From NCBI RefSeq assembly GCF_001431465.1, contig NZ_LDJJ01000002.1:48158-112157 (forward strand): a stretch of DNA of 64,000 nucleotides, given 5' to 3'. A program made the translations under genes and the position numbers. Positions within the stretch are counted from its first letter, which is position 1. Each line of letters starts with the position of its first letter. The notes beneath the pieces are model-generated. The model did not search any database, was not told the DNA's origin, and was given only the letters and a program-made list of their open reading frames with translations. Source of the DNA: Stenotrophomonas terrae. Lineage in GTDB: Bacteria; Pseudomonadota; Gammaproteobacteria; Xanthomonadales; Xanthomonadaceae. Of this stretch, positions 46,139-55,566 are shown piece after piece.

Positions 46139-47284
46139 TCAGTCGCCCTGCTGCTTCTGCAGGTGCTCCCAGCGCTCCTGCGCATCAATCGTGCGCTCGG
46201 CGGTGAGACGGGCTTCCAGGCGATCCAGACCGATGTCTTCGCCGGTATCGACGCAGAAGCCGTAATCACCGGCTTCCAGGCGCTTGAGCGTGCTGTCGAT
46301 CTTGCCGATCAGCTTGCGGTAGCGGTCGCGGGTACGCAGTTCCAGCGAATTCTCGGTCTCGCGGGTGGCACGCTCGGCTTCATCGCCGATGTCACGTACT
46401 TCGTCGCGCAGGTTTTCGATGGTCTGCTTCGATTCCTCGACCAGGTCCGCACGCCAGTTCAACAGGCGCTGGCGGAAATACTCCTGCTGCAGCGTGCTCA
46501 TGTACTCCTCATCTGCGCTGGGCTTGTAGCCGGCGGGCAGGATCGGACGGCCAGTGGCCTCATCGGTGTCGTATTCGACAACCTTGTACTTGCTGCGCGG
46601 TGCCGGAGCGGTCGAACGCGCGGTTACAGCGACTGCAACCTTGCCCACGGGACGGACGGCAACAGGAGCGGTGGATTTGACGGGAGTTTTGACGTTGGAT
46701 TTCGAAACAGGCACGGGATTCTTGGATTGCGGGGCCTTGGCCGCTGAGGCCGGCTTGGCAGCAACCGGCGCAGGTGCCGGAGCTGGGGCCGTCTTGGCGA
46801 CTTCGACCGGGACAGACTTGGCCGCCGCCGGCTTTGCAGCTGGCTTCGGTACGGACTTGACCACGGGTTTTGCAGGAGTCTTGAGCGTTTTGGTGGCTAC
46901 AGGTTCGGCCACCTTCTTGACGACAGGCTTGGCAACGGGCTTGGTGGCCTTGGCAACCGGCGCAGCTGCCTTCTTGGCAACTGGCGCGGCGACCGGCTTG
47001 GTCACCTTTTTGACCGCCGCCTTCTTGGCAGCAGGGGCGGCCTTTTTAGCGACTACCGTCTTAACCGCAGCCTTCTTGGCTACGGGCTTGCTGGTAGCAG
47101 CCGCCTTCTTGACTGGCGTTTTCTTGGCAACCGCCTTGGTGGCGGGCGCCTTCTTCGCTGCCGGCTTGGCAGCCTTGGCGACCGGCTTGCTTGCAACCGG
47201 CTTGGACGCCGCCTTCTTGACTACAGGTTTGGCGGTTTTCTTGGCGACCTTGACGGCCTTTTTTGCAGGTTTTTTAGCAGCCAC
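46139..47284 (-). CDS. dksA: DksA/TraR-family RNA polymerase-binding protein with Lys/Ala/Pro-rich tail
   Basis: The last 130 residues of this 381-residue protein are DksA-like: a coiled-coil with the catalytic tip DIGDEA (D298, D301, A303; DxxDxA motif) and LELRTRDRYRKLIGKID, then a globular end, GDYGFCVDTGEDIGLDRLEARLTAER. Of the four zinc cysteines only C344 remains (CVDT for CxxC, TIDA for CxxC). The first 225 or so residues are a histone-H1-like array of AAKK, KPVA and KKAA units, likely disordered and DNA- or RNA-binding. Long-tailed DksA proteins occur in other Xanthomonadaceae. The start is GTG, preceded by AAGGAAGAG. Confidence 0.92.
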   Translation of the reverse strand: MAAKKPAKKAVKVAKKTAKPVVKKAASKPVASKPVAKAAKPAAKKAPATKAVAKKTPVKKAAATSKPVAKKAAVKTVVAKKAAPAAKKAAVKKVTKPVAAPVAKKAAAPVAKATKPVAKPVVKKVAEPVATKTLKTPAKPVVKSVPKPAAKPAAAKSVPVEVAKTAPAPAPAPVAAKPASAAKAPQSKNPVPVSKSNVKTPVKSTAPVAVRPVGKVAVAVTARSTAPAPRSKYKVVEYDTDEATGRPILPAGYKPSADEEYMSTLQQEYFRQRLLNWRADLVEESKQTIENLRDEVRDIGDEAERATRETENSLELRTRDRYRKLIGKIDSTLKRLEAGDYGFCVDTGEDIGLDRLEARLTAERTIDAQERWEHLQKQQGD

Positions 47285-47328
47285 GAAACGCTCTTCCTTG
47301 TTTCCCCCGGGGCCCGGGAAAGCGGGCC

Positions 47329-47357
47329 TTTATAGCCTACCCGACCAGCAGCAGCAA
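47329..47357 (-). promoter_or_regulatory. Sigma70 promoter of dksA
   Basis: On the minus strand TTGCTG (47357-47352) and TATAAA (47334-47329) are spaced by 17 bases. A GC-rich discriminator and a leader of roughly 40 bases lead to the GTG start at 47284. The rest of the gap to yidD shows nothing notable. Confidence 0.65.
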
Positions 47358-47561
47358 CCGCGCCGGGCACCGTATGTGAACGGATGCCCGACCCGTGCAG
47401 TACCGGTCCGGTGGCGTCACCGGACCGTTTCGCGCAGTTCGGAACGTAACCAGGCGCGCCATCGCCCCTGGCTGGCAGCGGAAAGCACGTAGTCTTTACC
47501 GGCGCCATCCCGCATCCTGCGACAAATCCTGCTCGCTTGCCAAGTGGCTTATCATTTAGCG

Positions 47562-47816
47562 GTGATCGGCCGCCTCCTCATTGCCGTACTGCGCTGCTAC
47601 AAGCGCTTCATCAGCCCCCTGCTCGGGCCGCGCTGTCGTTTCTATCCCAGTTGCTCGGAATACTCCATGGACGCGATCCGTATACACGGGCCGCTACGGG
47701 GGTGTTGGCTTACCCTGCGCCGACTGGGGCGTTGCCACCCGTTCCACCCGGGCGGGCTGGATCCGGTCCCGGAGCGCGCCGATTCCCCTTCTTGCCGCTG
47801 TACAGGAAAACACTGA
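47562..47816 (+). CDS. yidD: Membrane protein insertion efficiency factor YidD
   Basis: An 84-residue protein with the YidD signature [27 protein letters not shown] and [15 protein letters not shown], matching the family over its full length. YidD assists YidC-mediated membrane insertion. It is usually beside rnpA and yidC; here it precedes pyrC by one base. GTG 47562 is chosen over GTG 47544 because a -10-like TATCAT occupies 47550-47555, so the transcript may begin at or near the start codon. Confidence 0.9.
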   Translation: MIGRLLIAVLRCYKRFISPLLGPRCRFYPSCSEYSMDAIRIHGPLRGCWLTLRRLGRCHPFHPGGLDPVPERADSPSCRCTGKH

Positions 47817-47817
47817 C

Positions 47818-49164
47818 ATGTCATCCACGCTTATCCGCAATGCCCGCATGGTCAACGAAGGCCGTACCTTCGACGGCGACCTGCGCATCGAGAACGACCG
47901 TATCGCGCAGATCGGCAGCGGCCTGACCCCGCGCGAAGGCGAGCAGGTGGTGGACGCGGCCGGGCGCTGGCTGCTGCCGGGGATGATCGACGACCAGGTC
48001 CACTTCCGCGAGCCGGGCCTGACCCACAAGGGTGATATCGCCAGCGAGTCGGCGGCAGCGGTTGCCGGTGGCCTGACCAGCTTCATGGACATGCCCAACA
48101 CCAACCCGCCGACCCTGGATTCGACCATCCTGGAAGCCAAGTACGAGCTGGCCAAGGGCCGCGCCTGGGCCAACTACGGTTTCTACCACGGCGCCAGCAA
48201 CGACAACCTGGAAGCCATCCGCGTGCTCGACCCGAAGAAGGCGCCGGGCGTGAAGGTATTCATGGGCGCGTCCACCGGCAACATGCTGGTCGACAACCCG
48301 GAGACCCTGGACGCGATCTTCCGCGAATGCCCGACGCCGATCATCACGCATTGCGAAGACACGCCGATGATCGACGCCAACCTGAAGGCCTTCCAGGAAA
48401 AATACGGCGACGCGCTGACCCCGGACATGCACCCGGACATCCGCTCGCGCGAGGCCTGCATCAAGTCCACCCGCCTGGCGATGTCGCTGGCCCGCAAGCA
48501 CGGCACCCGCCTGCACGTGCTGCATATTTCCACCGCCGATGAATTGGCGCTGTTCGAGAAGGGCCCGCTGATCCGTGCCGATGGCAGCCGCAAGCAGATC
48601 ACCGCCGAGACCTGCGTGCACTTCCTGCATTTCGCGCGTCCGGACTATGCAACCAAGGGCAACCTGATCAAGTGCAACCCGGCGATCAAGGAAGTGTCCG
48701 ACCGCGAGGCGATCACCGCCGCGCTGGCCGACGACGTACTCGACGTGCTCGCCACCGACCACGCCCCGCACACCTGGGAAGAGAAGCAGAAGCCCTACGC
48801 ACAGGCCCCGTCCGGCCTGCCGCTGGTGCAGTACGCGCTGGTCGCGGCGCTGGAGCGCGTGCACGAAGGCAAGCTGACGCGCGAACAGGTGGTGCAGAAA
48901 TTCGCCCATGCCCCGGCGCAGCTGTTCGACGTGGAAGAACGCGGTTTCCTGCGCGAGGGTTATTTCGCCGACCTGGTGCTGGTCGAGGACGTGCCGTTCA
49001 CGGTCAAGCGCGAGGACGTGCTGTCAAAGTGCGGCTGGTCGCCGTTTGAAGGCACCACCTTCCAGTCGCGCATCGCCTCCACCTGGGTCAATGGCCAGCA
49101 GGTATGGGACGGCAGCAAGCTGGTTGGCGCGCCGGCCGGCCAGCGCATGACCTACGACCGCTGA
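47818..49164 (+). CDS. pyrC: Dihydroorotase (class I)
   Basis: Dihydroorotase closes carbamoyl-aspartate to dihydroorotate in pyrimidine synthesis. The 448-residue product is an amidohydrolase barrel with MIDDQVHFREPGLTHKGDI, MDMPNTNPPT, ITHCEDTPMI, HVLHISTADE and the catalytic Asp in LATDHAPHTWEEK. The usual HxH metal motif reads Q60-V-H62 here; a Gln in this place also occurs in some other class I enzymes, so activity is not excluded. The start is behind AGGAAAACACTGAC. Its stop overlaps the next ATG (TGATG). Confidence 0.93.
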   Translation: MSSTLIRNARMVNEGRTFDGDLRIENDRIAQIGSGLTPREGEQVVDAAGRWLLPGMIDDQVHFREPGLTHKGDIASESAAAVAGGLTSFMDMPNTNPPTLDSTILEAKYELAKGRAWANYGFYHGASNDNLEAIRVLDPKKAPGVKVFMGASTGNMLVDNPETLDAIFRECPTPIITHCEDTPMIDANLKAFQEKYGDALTPDMHPDIRSREACIKSTRLAMSLARKHGTRLHVLHISTADELALFEKGPLIRADGSRKQITAETCVHFLHFARPDYATKGNLIKCNPAIKEVSDREAITAALADDVLDVLATDHAPHTWEEKQKPYAQAPSGLPLVQYALVAALERVHEGKLTREQVVQKFAHAPAQLFDVEERGFLREGYFADLVLVEDVPFTVKREDVLSKCGWSPFEGTTFQSRIASTWVNGQQVWDGSKLVGAPAGQRMTYDR

Positions 49165-50015
49165 TGCGTGCGGTCTTGATGATGGGCGCGCTGCTGTTGG
49201 CAGCGCCCCTGCTCGCCGCCCTGCCCGCGCAGGCCCAGGACGGCATCGGCAACCTGCTCGACAACCGCGTCGTATTCCCGGCCAGCGCTTCGCAGGGCGC
49301 GATGGTGATCGGCAAGGTGCCGGCTGGCAGCACGGTCCGTTATGGCGGCCGTGACCTGCGGGTCAGCAGCTATGGCAGCGTGGTGTTCGGCATCGGTCGC
49401 GATGAGAAAGGCCCCTTGCAGGTACAGGTACAGCGCCCGGATGGCGGCAGCGAAACCGTGTCGATCACGGTGAGCCCGCGCGACTGGCCGGTGGAACGCG
49501 TCAACGGCGTGCCGCCCAAGACCGTGAATCCGCCACCGGCAATTGCCGAGCGCATTGCCCGCGAGCAGGCGTTGGTGGCCGAATCGCGCAAGCGCGACGA
49601 CAACCGCACCGACTTCACCCAGACCTTCATCTGGCCGGTACAGGGCCGCATCAGCGGCCGCTTCGGCAATGCCCGCATCTACAACGGGCAACCGGGCAGC
49701 GGCCACTCCGGCATGGATATCGCCGTACCCACCGGCACCCCGGTGAAGGCCCCGGCGGCCGGCATCGTGACGTTTGCTGGTCCGGATTTGTACCTGACCG
49801 GCGGCACCCTGGTGCTGGACCACGGCTTCGGCATCAGCTCCAACTTCCTGCATCTGTCGCGGATCGACGTGAAGGTTGGTGACAGGATCGAGCAAGGGCA
49901 GAACATCGCCGCGGTTGGCGCCACCGGCCGTGCCACCGGCCCGCACCTGCACTGGGGCATGAACTGGTTCGACACCCGCATCGACCCGCTGCTGGTGCTC
50001 GAACGCGGCAAATAA
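49164..50015 (+). CDS. Exported M23 (LytM-type) peptidase
   Basis: A 283-residue protein with a signal peptide (ending PAQAQ), a middle region (about residues 25-150) with a beta-rich segment, and a C-terminal M23 metallopeptidase domain. Zinc and catalytic residues are present: GHSGMD (H181, D185) and HLHW (H261, H263). Such enzymes cut peptidoglycan cross-links. All metal ligands are intact, so it is probably active rather than an EnvC/NlpD-like activator. It overlaps the pyrC stop (TGATG). Confidence 0.9.
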   Translation: MRAVLMMGALLLAAPLLAALPAQAQDGIGNLLDNRVVFPASASQGAMVIGKVPAGSTVRYGGRDLRVSSYGSVVFGIGRDEKGPLQVQVQRPDGGSETVSITVSPRDWPVERVNGVPPKTVNPPPAIAERIAREQALVAESRKRDDNRTDFTQTFIWPVQGRISGRFGNARIYNGQPGSGHSGMDIAVPTGTPVKAPAAGIVTFAGPDLYLTGGTLVLDHGFGISSNFLHLSRIDVKVGDRIEQGQNIAAVGATGRATGPHLHWGMNWFDTRIDPLLVLERGK

Positions 50016-50035
50016 AGCCGAGGGATGTGGCAAAT

Positions 50036-50103
50036 GTAGTGCCGAGCCATGCTCGGCAGAAGCTTTACCGGTAGAGCCTCAGCCGAGCATGGCTCGGCAC
50101 TAC
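50036..50103. repeat. SMAG-like palindrome dimer
   Basis: GTAGTGCCGAGCCATGCTCGGCA (50036-50058) faces TGCCGAGCATGGCTCGGCACTAC (50081-50103); each has an internal GCCGAGC/GCTCGGC stem and starts or ends with GTAG/CTAC. This is the form of SMAG repeats described from Stenotrophomonas maltophilia. It lies 20 bases after the M23 stop. Confidence 0.85.
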
Positions 50104-50105
50104 CT

Positions 50106-50222
50106 GCAGGAGCGGCGTAAGCCGCGAAGCTGATAGATCAACAGCGCAAAGCGCCCTCATCCGCCCTTCGGGCACCTTCCCCCAAAAAGGGGCTGCAGTC
50201 CCGCCAGCGGGAGAAGGAAGTG
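50106..50222. repeat. Solo REP unit followed by CCTCATCCGCC-type repeat
   Basis: A single copy of the GGAGCGGCGTAAGCCGCGAAGC unit (50106-50130) is followed by CCCTCATCCGCCCTTCGGGCACCTTCCCCC...CCGCCAGCGGGAGAAGG (50154-50217), related to the elements near 28.1 kb. With the SMAG dimer this makes three repeat families in one 230-base spacer between convergent genes. Confidence 0.75.
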
Positions 50223-50246
50223 CCTAGAGCAATCCCTGCCCCCAGC

Positions 50247-50927
50247 TCACCCCCGCGCAGCCCACCAACTACGCCACAGCAGACCCGCCGGGCTCGGCTG
50301 GTACTCACCGCCGCGAATGCGTGCCTGCTGGCGGCCACGAGCCAGTACCGCATAGATCCGGCGCGGACGCGGGCCAGCCACGCGCGACGGCCAGCTCGCC
50401 TGCAGCGCCTTGTCCCACTCCATTTCATCGCTGAAGGACTGCGGCAACGCCGCCGCCTGCTCCTGCACGCGCAAGGCCAACATCTGCGTGACCACCGCCT
50501 CAGCTGCCGCCGGCGACGGCTTGCTGTTGAACATCGCCGCTTCCACCGCTGCCACCGCGGCGGCGTACTGCGCCAATGCCTTGCGCGCCTGCGCGGCATC
50601 CGCAGGACGATCGCGTGCGTCAATCAGCCCAGGCAGTGCATCGGCCAACTGCGCCCACGGTGCACGTACCGGCTCCAGTACACGTCCTAGCGGATGCCGC
50701 GAGCGCTGCGCGTCCCAGCTGCGCAGTTCCTCGCCCCACCACGCCAGCTTGGCGTCCTGCGGCGTGGTGTCGCCGCTGGCGTTGAGCATGTCGTCAAATT
50801 CCTGCAGCAGCGCGAACCACGCCACGCTGCGGTCACGATCGGCCTCGCCGACAAAACGTTCCACGAAAGCCCATTCCGGCCACCGCTCACGCCACTTGTC
50901 CAGGAAGCTGTCCAGCGCACTGCTCAC
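50247..50927 (-). CDS. Squalene/phytoene synthase-like protein
   Basis: A 226-residue all-helical protein of the squalene/phytoene synthase superfamily: KLAWWGEELRSW and HPLGRVL match the family, and SFLDKWRERWPEW is a recurring N-terminus in Xanthomonadaceae. It is shorter than catalytic members (about 280-300) and only a weak Asp-rich motif (EFDDML) is visible; the second is missing. It may be a non-catalytic or NDUFAF6-like relative. GTG 50927 (behind CGAGG) is chosen; ATG 50978 would overlap the HAD gene by 31 bases. Confidence 0.72.
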   Translation of the reverse strand: MSSALDSFLDKWRERWPEWAFVERFVGEADRDRSVAWFALLQEFDDMLNASGDTTPQDAKLAWWGEELRSWDAQRSRHPLGRVLEPVRAPWAQLADALPGLIDARDRPADAAQARKALAQYAAAVAAVEAAMFNSKPSPAAAEAVVTQMLALRVQEQAAALPQSFSDEMEWDKALQASWPSRVAGPRPRRIYAVLARGRQQARIRGGEYQPSPAGLLWRSWWAARG

Positions 50928-50947
50928 ATCAAACCTCGTTGTTTCGA

Positions 50948-51637
50948 TCAGGCCGAAGCCGGTTGGGTAGCTGGCCATGCGGCTGGCTGCCAGAGTTCGC
51001 TCGGTTGCCCGCACAGGCTGTCCGCCTGCCAGGCCTGCGGGTCGTCATTGTCCAGACGATAGCCCCACAGCGCTGCCACCGACGGCATGCCCGCCGCGCG
51101 TGCGGCCAGGATGTCGCGCTCATCGTCGCCGACGTAGACGCAGGCGGCGACGCCGATGTTGATCTGTTGTGCCGCCACCTGCAGCGGCAGCGGGTGCGGC
51201 TTGCGCTCGGCCAGGGTGTCGCCGCCGATCAGCACCGCGCAGCGCTGCTGCCAGCCCTGTTGCGGCAGGATCAGGCGCGCCAGATATTCGGGCTTGTTGG
51301 TGACGATGCCCCAGGTGGTACCGGCCTGCTCCAGTGCCTGCAGCATCGTCTCGATGCCGTCGAACAGCTGCGCGTACTGGCCAATCAGCGCTTCGTAGAT
51401 CTCAAGGAATTCCGGCACCAGCGCATGCCGCTCGGCATCGCCCATCTGCGGGAAGGCCACCGCCAGCATCGCGCGCGAGCCCTTGGACACCGCCGGCCGC
51501 AGCTGCTCCAGGCTCACCTCGCCCATACCGCGTGCCTGCAGCATGCGATTGGCGGTGGCGACGAAGTCGGGCGCGCTGTCCAGCAAGGTACCGTCCAGAT
51601 CGAACAGCACCGCTGCCGGGAATGCGTGCGTGGTCAT
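50948..51637 (-). CDS. HAD phosphatase, MupP/Gph type
   Basis: A 229-residue HAD-fold phosphatase with [14 protein letters not shown] (nucleophile D13, acid D15), IVTNKPEYL, the Lys in ERKPHPLPL and [15 protein letters not shown]. Length and motifs fit phosphoglycolate phosphatase (Gph) or N-acetylmuramic acid 6-phosphate phosphatase (MupP). In Pseudomonas mupP adjoins ubiG and an mtaD-like gene, the same order as here, which favours MupP and a role in peptidoglycan recycling. The ATG overlaps the ubiG stop (ATGA). Confidence 0.88.
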   Translation of the reverse strand: MTTHAFPAAVLFDLDGTLLDSAPDFVATANRMLQARGMGEVSLEQLRPAVSKGSRAMLAVAFPQMGDAERHALVPEFLEIYEALIGQYAQLFDGIETMLQALEQAGTTWGIVTNKPEYLARLILPQQGWQQRCAVLIGGDTLAERKPHPLPLQVAAQQINIGVAACVYVGDDERDILAARAAGMPSVAALWGYRLDNDDPQAWQADSLCGQPSELWQPAAWPATQPASA

Positions 51638-52356
51638 GCCTGTTCCGGTTTGACCGCGTAGGCCAGGTAATTGATGTCGGTGCGGCTGCTCAGGCGGGCG
51701 CGGTTGCGCCACGGCTCGTAGGCCATGCCGGTCACGTCCTGCAAGGACAGATCGGCAGCCCGCAGCCATGCACCCAGCTCGGCCGGCTTGATGAATTCCT
51801 GGTAGTGGTGCGTGCCCTTGGGCAGCAGCCGGGCGACGTACTCGGCGCCGACAATGGCGACCGCAAACGCTGCCGGGGTACGGTTGATGGTGGACAGGAA
51901 CAGCTTGCCACCCGGCCGCAGCAGACGATGGCAGGCCGCAATGATCGCGCCCGGGTCCGGCACGTGTTCCAGCATTTCCATGCAGGTCACCACGTCGAAA
52001 CTGCCGGCCTGTTCCTCGGCCAGGTCTTCAGCGGCCTGTACCCGGTAATCCACGGTGACGCCCGATTCCAGGCCGTGCAGACGGGCAACCTTGACCAGCT
52101 CCGGCGCCAGGTCGATGGCCGTCACCTGCGCCCCTTCCTTGGCCAGTGCTTCGCTGAGCAGGCCACCACCGCAGCCGATGTCCACTACCTTGGCGCCGCG
52201 CAGCGTCGCGCGGTCGGCCACGTACTTCAGGCGCACCGGGTTCAGCGCATGCAGCGGCTTCTGCGGGCCGTCCGCGTCCCACCAGCGGTTGGCCAGCGCG
52301 GCGAACTTGTCCAGTTCTGCCTGATCGAAATTGGTGGAGGTGGAAGCTGCGCTCAT
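51634..52356 (-). CDS. ubiG: Ubiquinone biosynthesis O-methyltransferase
   Basis: UbiG performs both O-methylations of ubiquinone synthesis with SAM. The 240-residue product has the SAM-binding [28 protein letters not shown] and [11 protein letters not shown], and the N-terminal [10 protein letters not shown] shared by UbiG proteins. The start at 52356 follows AAGAGGAAA and matches family length. It sits between the mtaD-like gene and the HAD phosphatase. Confidence 0.95.
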   Translation of the reverse strand: MSAASTSTNFDQAELDKFAALANRWWDADGPQKPLHALNPVRLKYVADRATLRGAKVVDIGCGGGLLSEALAKEGAQVTAIDLAPELVKVARLHGLESGVTVDYRVQAAEDLAEEQAGSFDVVTCMEMLEHVPDPGAIIAACHRLLRPGGKLFLSTINRTPAAFAVAIVGAEYVARLLPKGTHHYQEFIKPAELGAWLRAADLSLQDVTGMAYEPWRNRARLSSRTDINYLAYAVKPEQA

Positions 52357-52400
52357 ATCGGTTTCCTCTTGCGGCCGCCGGGCGGCGGCCGGGTGCGCGG

Positions 52401-53744
52401 TCAGGCGCGGATGGTACGGATGCGGTCGCGCCACTGGCGCGCATTGGCGGTGATCGCGGCAATGTCCATGTCGACCAGCTGACGCTGGACCAGCTTGGGC
52501 TTGCCGGCAATCCACACATCGCTGACCTGGTGGCGGCCGGCGGCATAGACCAGCTGCGACAGCACATGATGCAGCGGCTGGGTTTCCAGTGCCGACAGGT
52601 CCACGCAGGCCAGATCGGCCTGCTTGCCTACCTCGATCGAGCCGATGCGGTCACCGAACCCCAGCGCGCGTGCACCACCCAGGGTGGCCGCACGCAGCGT
52701 GGTCGCCGCGTCCAGCGCGGTGGCGTCATTGGCCACGGCCTTGGCCAGGATGGCCGCGGTGCGGTTCTCGCTGAACATGTCCAGGTCGTTGTTGCTGGCG
52801 CAGCCGTCGGTACCGATGGCCAGGTTGACGCCGGCCTTGACCAGCGCGCAGGCCGGGCAGAAGCCCGAGGCCAGCTTCAGGTTCGACTCCGGGCAATGCA
52901 CCACGCTGACGCCGCGCTCGGCGCACAGGTGGATCTCGGCCTCGGTGAGCTGGGTCATGTGCACCGCGATCAGGCGGTCATTGACCAGCCCCAGCCGATC
53001 CAGCCGCGCCAAAGGGCGCTGGCCATGCAGAGCGATGGAATCGCTGATTTCCTGCGCGGTTTCGTGCGTATGCAGATGCACCGGGATATCCAGCTGGTCG
53101 GACAGCATCCGTACCCGCTCGAAGTTGGCATCGTTCACCGTATACGGCGCATGCGGTGCGAACGCGGTGCCGATCAGCGGATCGCCGCGCCAGGCATCGT
53201 GCAGCTCGGTGGCGCGGGCGAAGTATTCGTCATCGGTCTTGGCCCAGGCACTGGGGAAATCGATGATCACCGAGCCCACCAGCGCGCGGAAGCCATGCTT
53301 CTTGTAGACAGCGGCCTGCACGTCGGCGAAGAAATAGTTTTCGTTGGCGCAGGTGGTACCACCGCGCAGCATCTCGGCGATGGCCAGGGTGGTGCCGTCG
53401 GCGACGAACTCCGGCCCGATCACCGCCGCTTCCACCGGCCAGATGTGCTCGCGAAGCCAGGTCATCAGCGGCAGGTCATCGGCGATGCCGCGCAGCAGCG
53501 TCATCGGGTTGTGGGTGTGGGCATTGACCAGGCCGGGGATCAGCGCCGCGTCCGGGCGCGATACCACCTGCTTGGCGACAAAGCGCGCACGGGCCTCAGC
53601 GCGCGGCAGCACCGCCACGATCAAGCCATTGCTGATCGCCACGGCGTGTTCTTCAAGCACCACCGCATGCGGCTCAATCGGCACTACATAGCCGGCTTCG
53701 ATAAGCAGATCGCACTGCTGGGGTTGCACGTCACTCACGGTCAT
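52401..53744 (-). CDS. mtaD: 5'-methylthioadenosine/S-adenosylhomocysteine deaminase-type amidohydrolase
   Basis: A 447-residue TRZ/ATZ-family amidohydrolase. Metal ligands are in VNAHTHNPM, the first strand, then [10 protein letters not shown], and [14 protein letters not shown] near the C-terminus; the intervening GGTTCANEN is typical. Family members next to ubiG deaminate methylthioadenosine or S-adenosylhomocysteine, which would salvage the product of SAM-dependent reactions. Substrate is inferred from context. The start at 53744 has AAGGTG just upstream. Confidence 0.88.
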   Translation of the reverse strand: MTVSDVQPQQCDLLIEAGYVVPIEPHAVVLEEHAVAISNGLIVAVLPRAEARARFVAKQVVSRPDAALIPGLVNAHTHNPMTLLRGIADDLPLMTWLREHIWPVEAAVIGPEFVADGTTLAIAEMLRGGTTCANENYFFADVQAAVYKKHGFRALVGSVIIDFPSAWAKTDDEYFARATELHDAWRGDPLIGTAFAPHAPYTVNDANFERVRMLSDQLDIPVHLHTHETAQEISDSIALHGQRPLARLDRLGLVNDRLIAVHMTQLTEAEIHLCAERGVSVVHCPESNLKLASGFCPACALVKAGVNLAIGTDGCASNNDLDMFSENRTAAILAKAVANDATALDAATTLRAATLGGARALGFGDRIGSIEVGKQADLACVDLSALETQPLHHVLSQLVYAAGRHQVSDVWIAGKPKLVQRQLVDMDIAAITANARQWRDRIRTIRA

Positions 53745-53855
53745 CACCTTCTGTTGCTTGCTCCGGCAAACACCGGATGCGAACAGGCGCCGCATCCCCA
53801 GCACCGGCAGCGCGGGGCTGCAAGGTGATGGGTGGCGGCGCCTGCATCGTATTGC

Positions 53856-54422
53856 TTACTTGACGCGAGCCGAGTATTCACCCGAACGCGTGTCAACGCG
53901 GATGATTTCATCCTGGTTGACGAACAGCGGCACGCGCACCACCGCGCCGGATTCCAGCGTGGCCGGCTTGCCGCCGCCGCCAGAGGTGTCACCGCGCACG
54001 CCCGGATCGGTCTCGACGATCTTCAGCTCGACGAAGTTCGGCGGGGTCACGTCGATCGGCACGCCGTTCCACAGGGTCACCACGCAGGACTCTTCGCCCT
54101 TGAGCCACTTCTCGGCGCCGTTCATGCCAGCCTTGTCAGCCTGCACCTGCTCGAAGGATTCCGGGTCCATGAAGTGCCAGTACTCGCCGTCGCTGTACAT
54201 GAAGTTCATGTCGGTATCGACCACGTCCGCTGCTTCCAGCGTGTCGGTCGACTTCATGGTCACTTCCTGGGTACGGCCGTCCTTGATCAGGCGGTACTTC
54301 ACGCGGGTGAAGGACTGGCCCTTGCCCGGCTTGACGTACTCGGTGTCGATGATGACCGCCGGGGCGTTGTTGACCAGGATTTTCATCCCGTTCTTTACGT
54401 CGTTCATGCCGTAACTGGCCAT
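53856..54422 (-). CDS. efp: Translation elongation factor P
   Basis: EF-P relieves ribosome stalling at polyproline. The 188-residue product has the KOW-like domain with the modification loop [11 protein letters not shown]; the tip Lys is residue 34, the residue beta-lysylated in E. coli. Domains II and III (OB folds) follow, with a C-terminal [14 protein letters not shown]. The start [15 protein letters not shown] fits the family. It is divergent from epmB with about 100 bases between. Confidence 0.97.
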   Translation of the reverse strand: MASYGMNDVKNGMKILVNNAPAVIIDTEYVKPGKGQSFTRVKYRLIKDGRTQEVTMKSTDTLEAADVVDTDMNFMYSDGEYWHFMDPESFEQVQADKAGMNGAEKWLKGEESCVVTLWNGVPIDVTPPNFVELKIVETDPGVRGDTSGGGGKPATLESGAVVRVPLFVNQDEIIRVDTRSGEYSARVK

Positions 54423-54472
54423 GCTGGAACTCCTGAATTGGCAAAACCGCCGCGTGTTGCGGGCGGCCGGAT

Positions 54473-54478
54473 TAGAAT
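54473..54478 (+). promoter_or_regulatory. Possible -10 box for epmB
   Basis: TAGAAT, 44 bases upstream of the epmB ATG in the efp/epmB gap. The same hexamer in a similar A/T island precedes cysS (37204-37209) and the reductase gene at 63533 (63491-63496). No good -35 is seen at any of them. Confidence 0.35.
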
Positions 54479-54522
54479 GGAACGCCCGCCATCTGGCAGG
54501 CCATCTGTTTTTCTGACCGCCA

Positions 54523-55551
54523 ATGATAACCGCAGCCCCCGCCCTCACTCCAGAAAAAGCCATCCTCACCCTGCCCGACGACCGCTGGCAGGCGCACTGG
54601 CGCCAAGCCATCCGCGAGCCGGCCGAGCTGCTGGCGCTGTTGGGGCTGGATGCGCAGACCATGGGCGTTTCAGCCGATGCGCTGGCCCAGTTCGCGCTGC
54701 GGGTGCCGCGCGGCTTTGTCGCCCGCATGCGCCACGGCGACCCGGCCGATCCGCTGCTGCGGCAGGTGCTGCCGATCAACGATGAGATGCAGGTCGTAGC
54801 CGGGTTCAGCTTCGATGCGGTCGGCGATGGCCAGGCCAAGAAAGCCACCGGGGTGATCCAGAAATACCGCGGCCGCGCGCTGCTGGTGACCACCGGCAGC
54901 TGTGCGATCAACTGTCGCTACTGTTTCCGCCGCCACTTCGACTATGCCGGCGAGAACGCGGCCAAGGGCGGCTGGCAGGAGGCGGTGGCGGCCATCGCCG
55001 CCGATCCGGACATCGACGAGGTCATCCTGTCCGGCGGTGACCCGCTGTCGCTGAGCACCTCCAAGCTGGCCGAGCTGACCGACGCACTGGCCGCCATCCC
55101 CCACATCAAGCGCCTGCGCATCCACAGCCGGCTGCCGGTGGTACTGCCGGAGCGGGTCGACGAGAGCCTGCTGCACTGGCTGCGCAGCCTGCCCTGGCCG
55201 GTGGCCTTCGTACTGCACGCCAACCATGCCAATGAGTTCGACAGCCAGGTCGATGCCGCCCTCGCCCGCATCCGTAGCACCGGCGCCCAGCTGCTCAACC
55301 AGGCGGTGCTGCTGCGCGGCGTGAATGACGACCTGGATGCACTGGCCGCACTGAGCGAACGCAGCTTCGCCGCCGGGGTGATGCCCTACTACCTGTACCA
55401 GCTGGACAAGGTGCAGGGCGCGGCCCATTTCGAGGTCAGCGACGCCCAGGCGCTAGCCCTGCACGCCGGGCTGATGGCGCGGCTGTCGGGCTATCTGGTG
55501 CCCAAGCTGGTGCGCGAAATCGCCGGCGACACCAGCAAGCGGCCACTCTGA
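54523..55551 (+). CDS. epmB: EF-P (R)-beta-lysylation protein EpmB
   Basis: EpmB is a radical-SAM lysine 2,3-aminomutase that makes (R)-beta-lysine for attachment to EF-P K34 by EpmA. The 342-residue product has the cluster motif C127-x3-C131-x2-C134 ([14 protein letters not shown]), [11 protein letters not shown] and LPVVLPERV. Its target gene, efp, is directly divergent. EpmA is not in the window. Confidence 0.94.
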   Translation: MITAAPALTPEKAILTLPDDRWQAHWRQAIREPAELLALLGLDAQTMGVSADALAQFALRVPRGFVARMRHGDPADPLLRQVLPINDEMQVVAGFSFDAVGDGQAKKATGVIQKYRGRALLVTTGSCAINCRYCFRRHFDYAGENAAKGGWQEAVAAIAADPDIDEVILSGGDPLSLSTSKLAELTDALAAIPHIKRLRIHSRLPVVLPERVDESLLHWLRSLPWPVAFVLHANHANEFDSQVDAALARIRSTGAQLLNQAVLLRGVNDDLDALAALSERSFAAGVMPYYLYQLDKVQGAAHFEVSDAQALALHAGLMARLSGYLVPKLVREIAGDTSKRPL

Positions 55552-55566
55552 ACCGGCACAGCCGGC

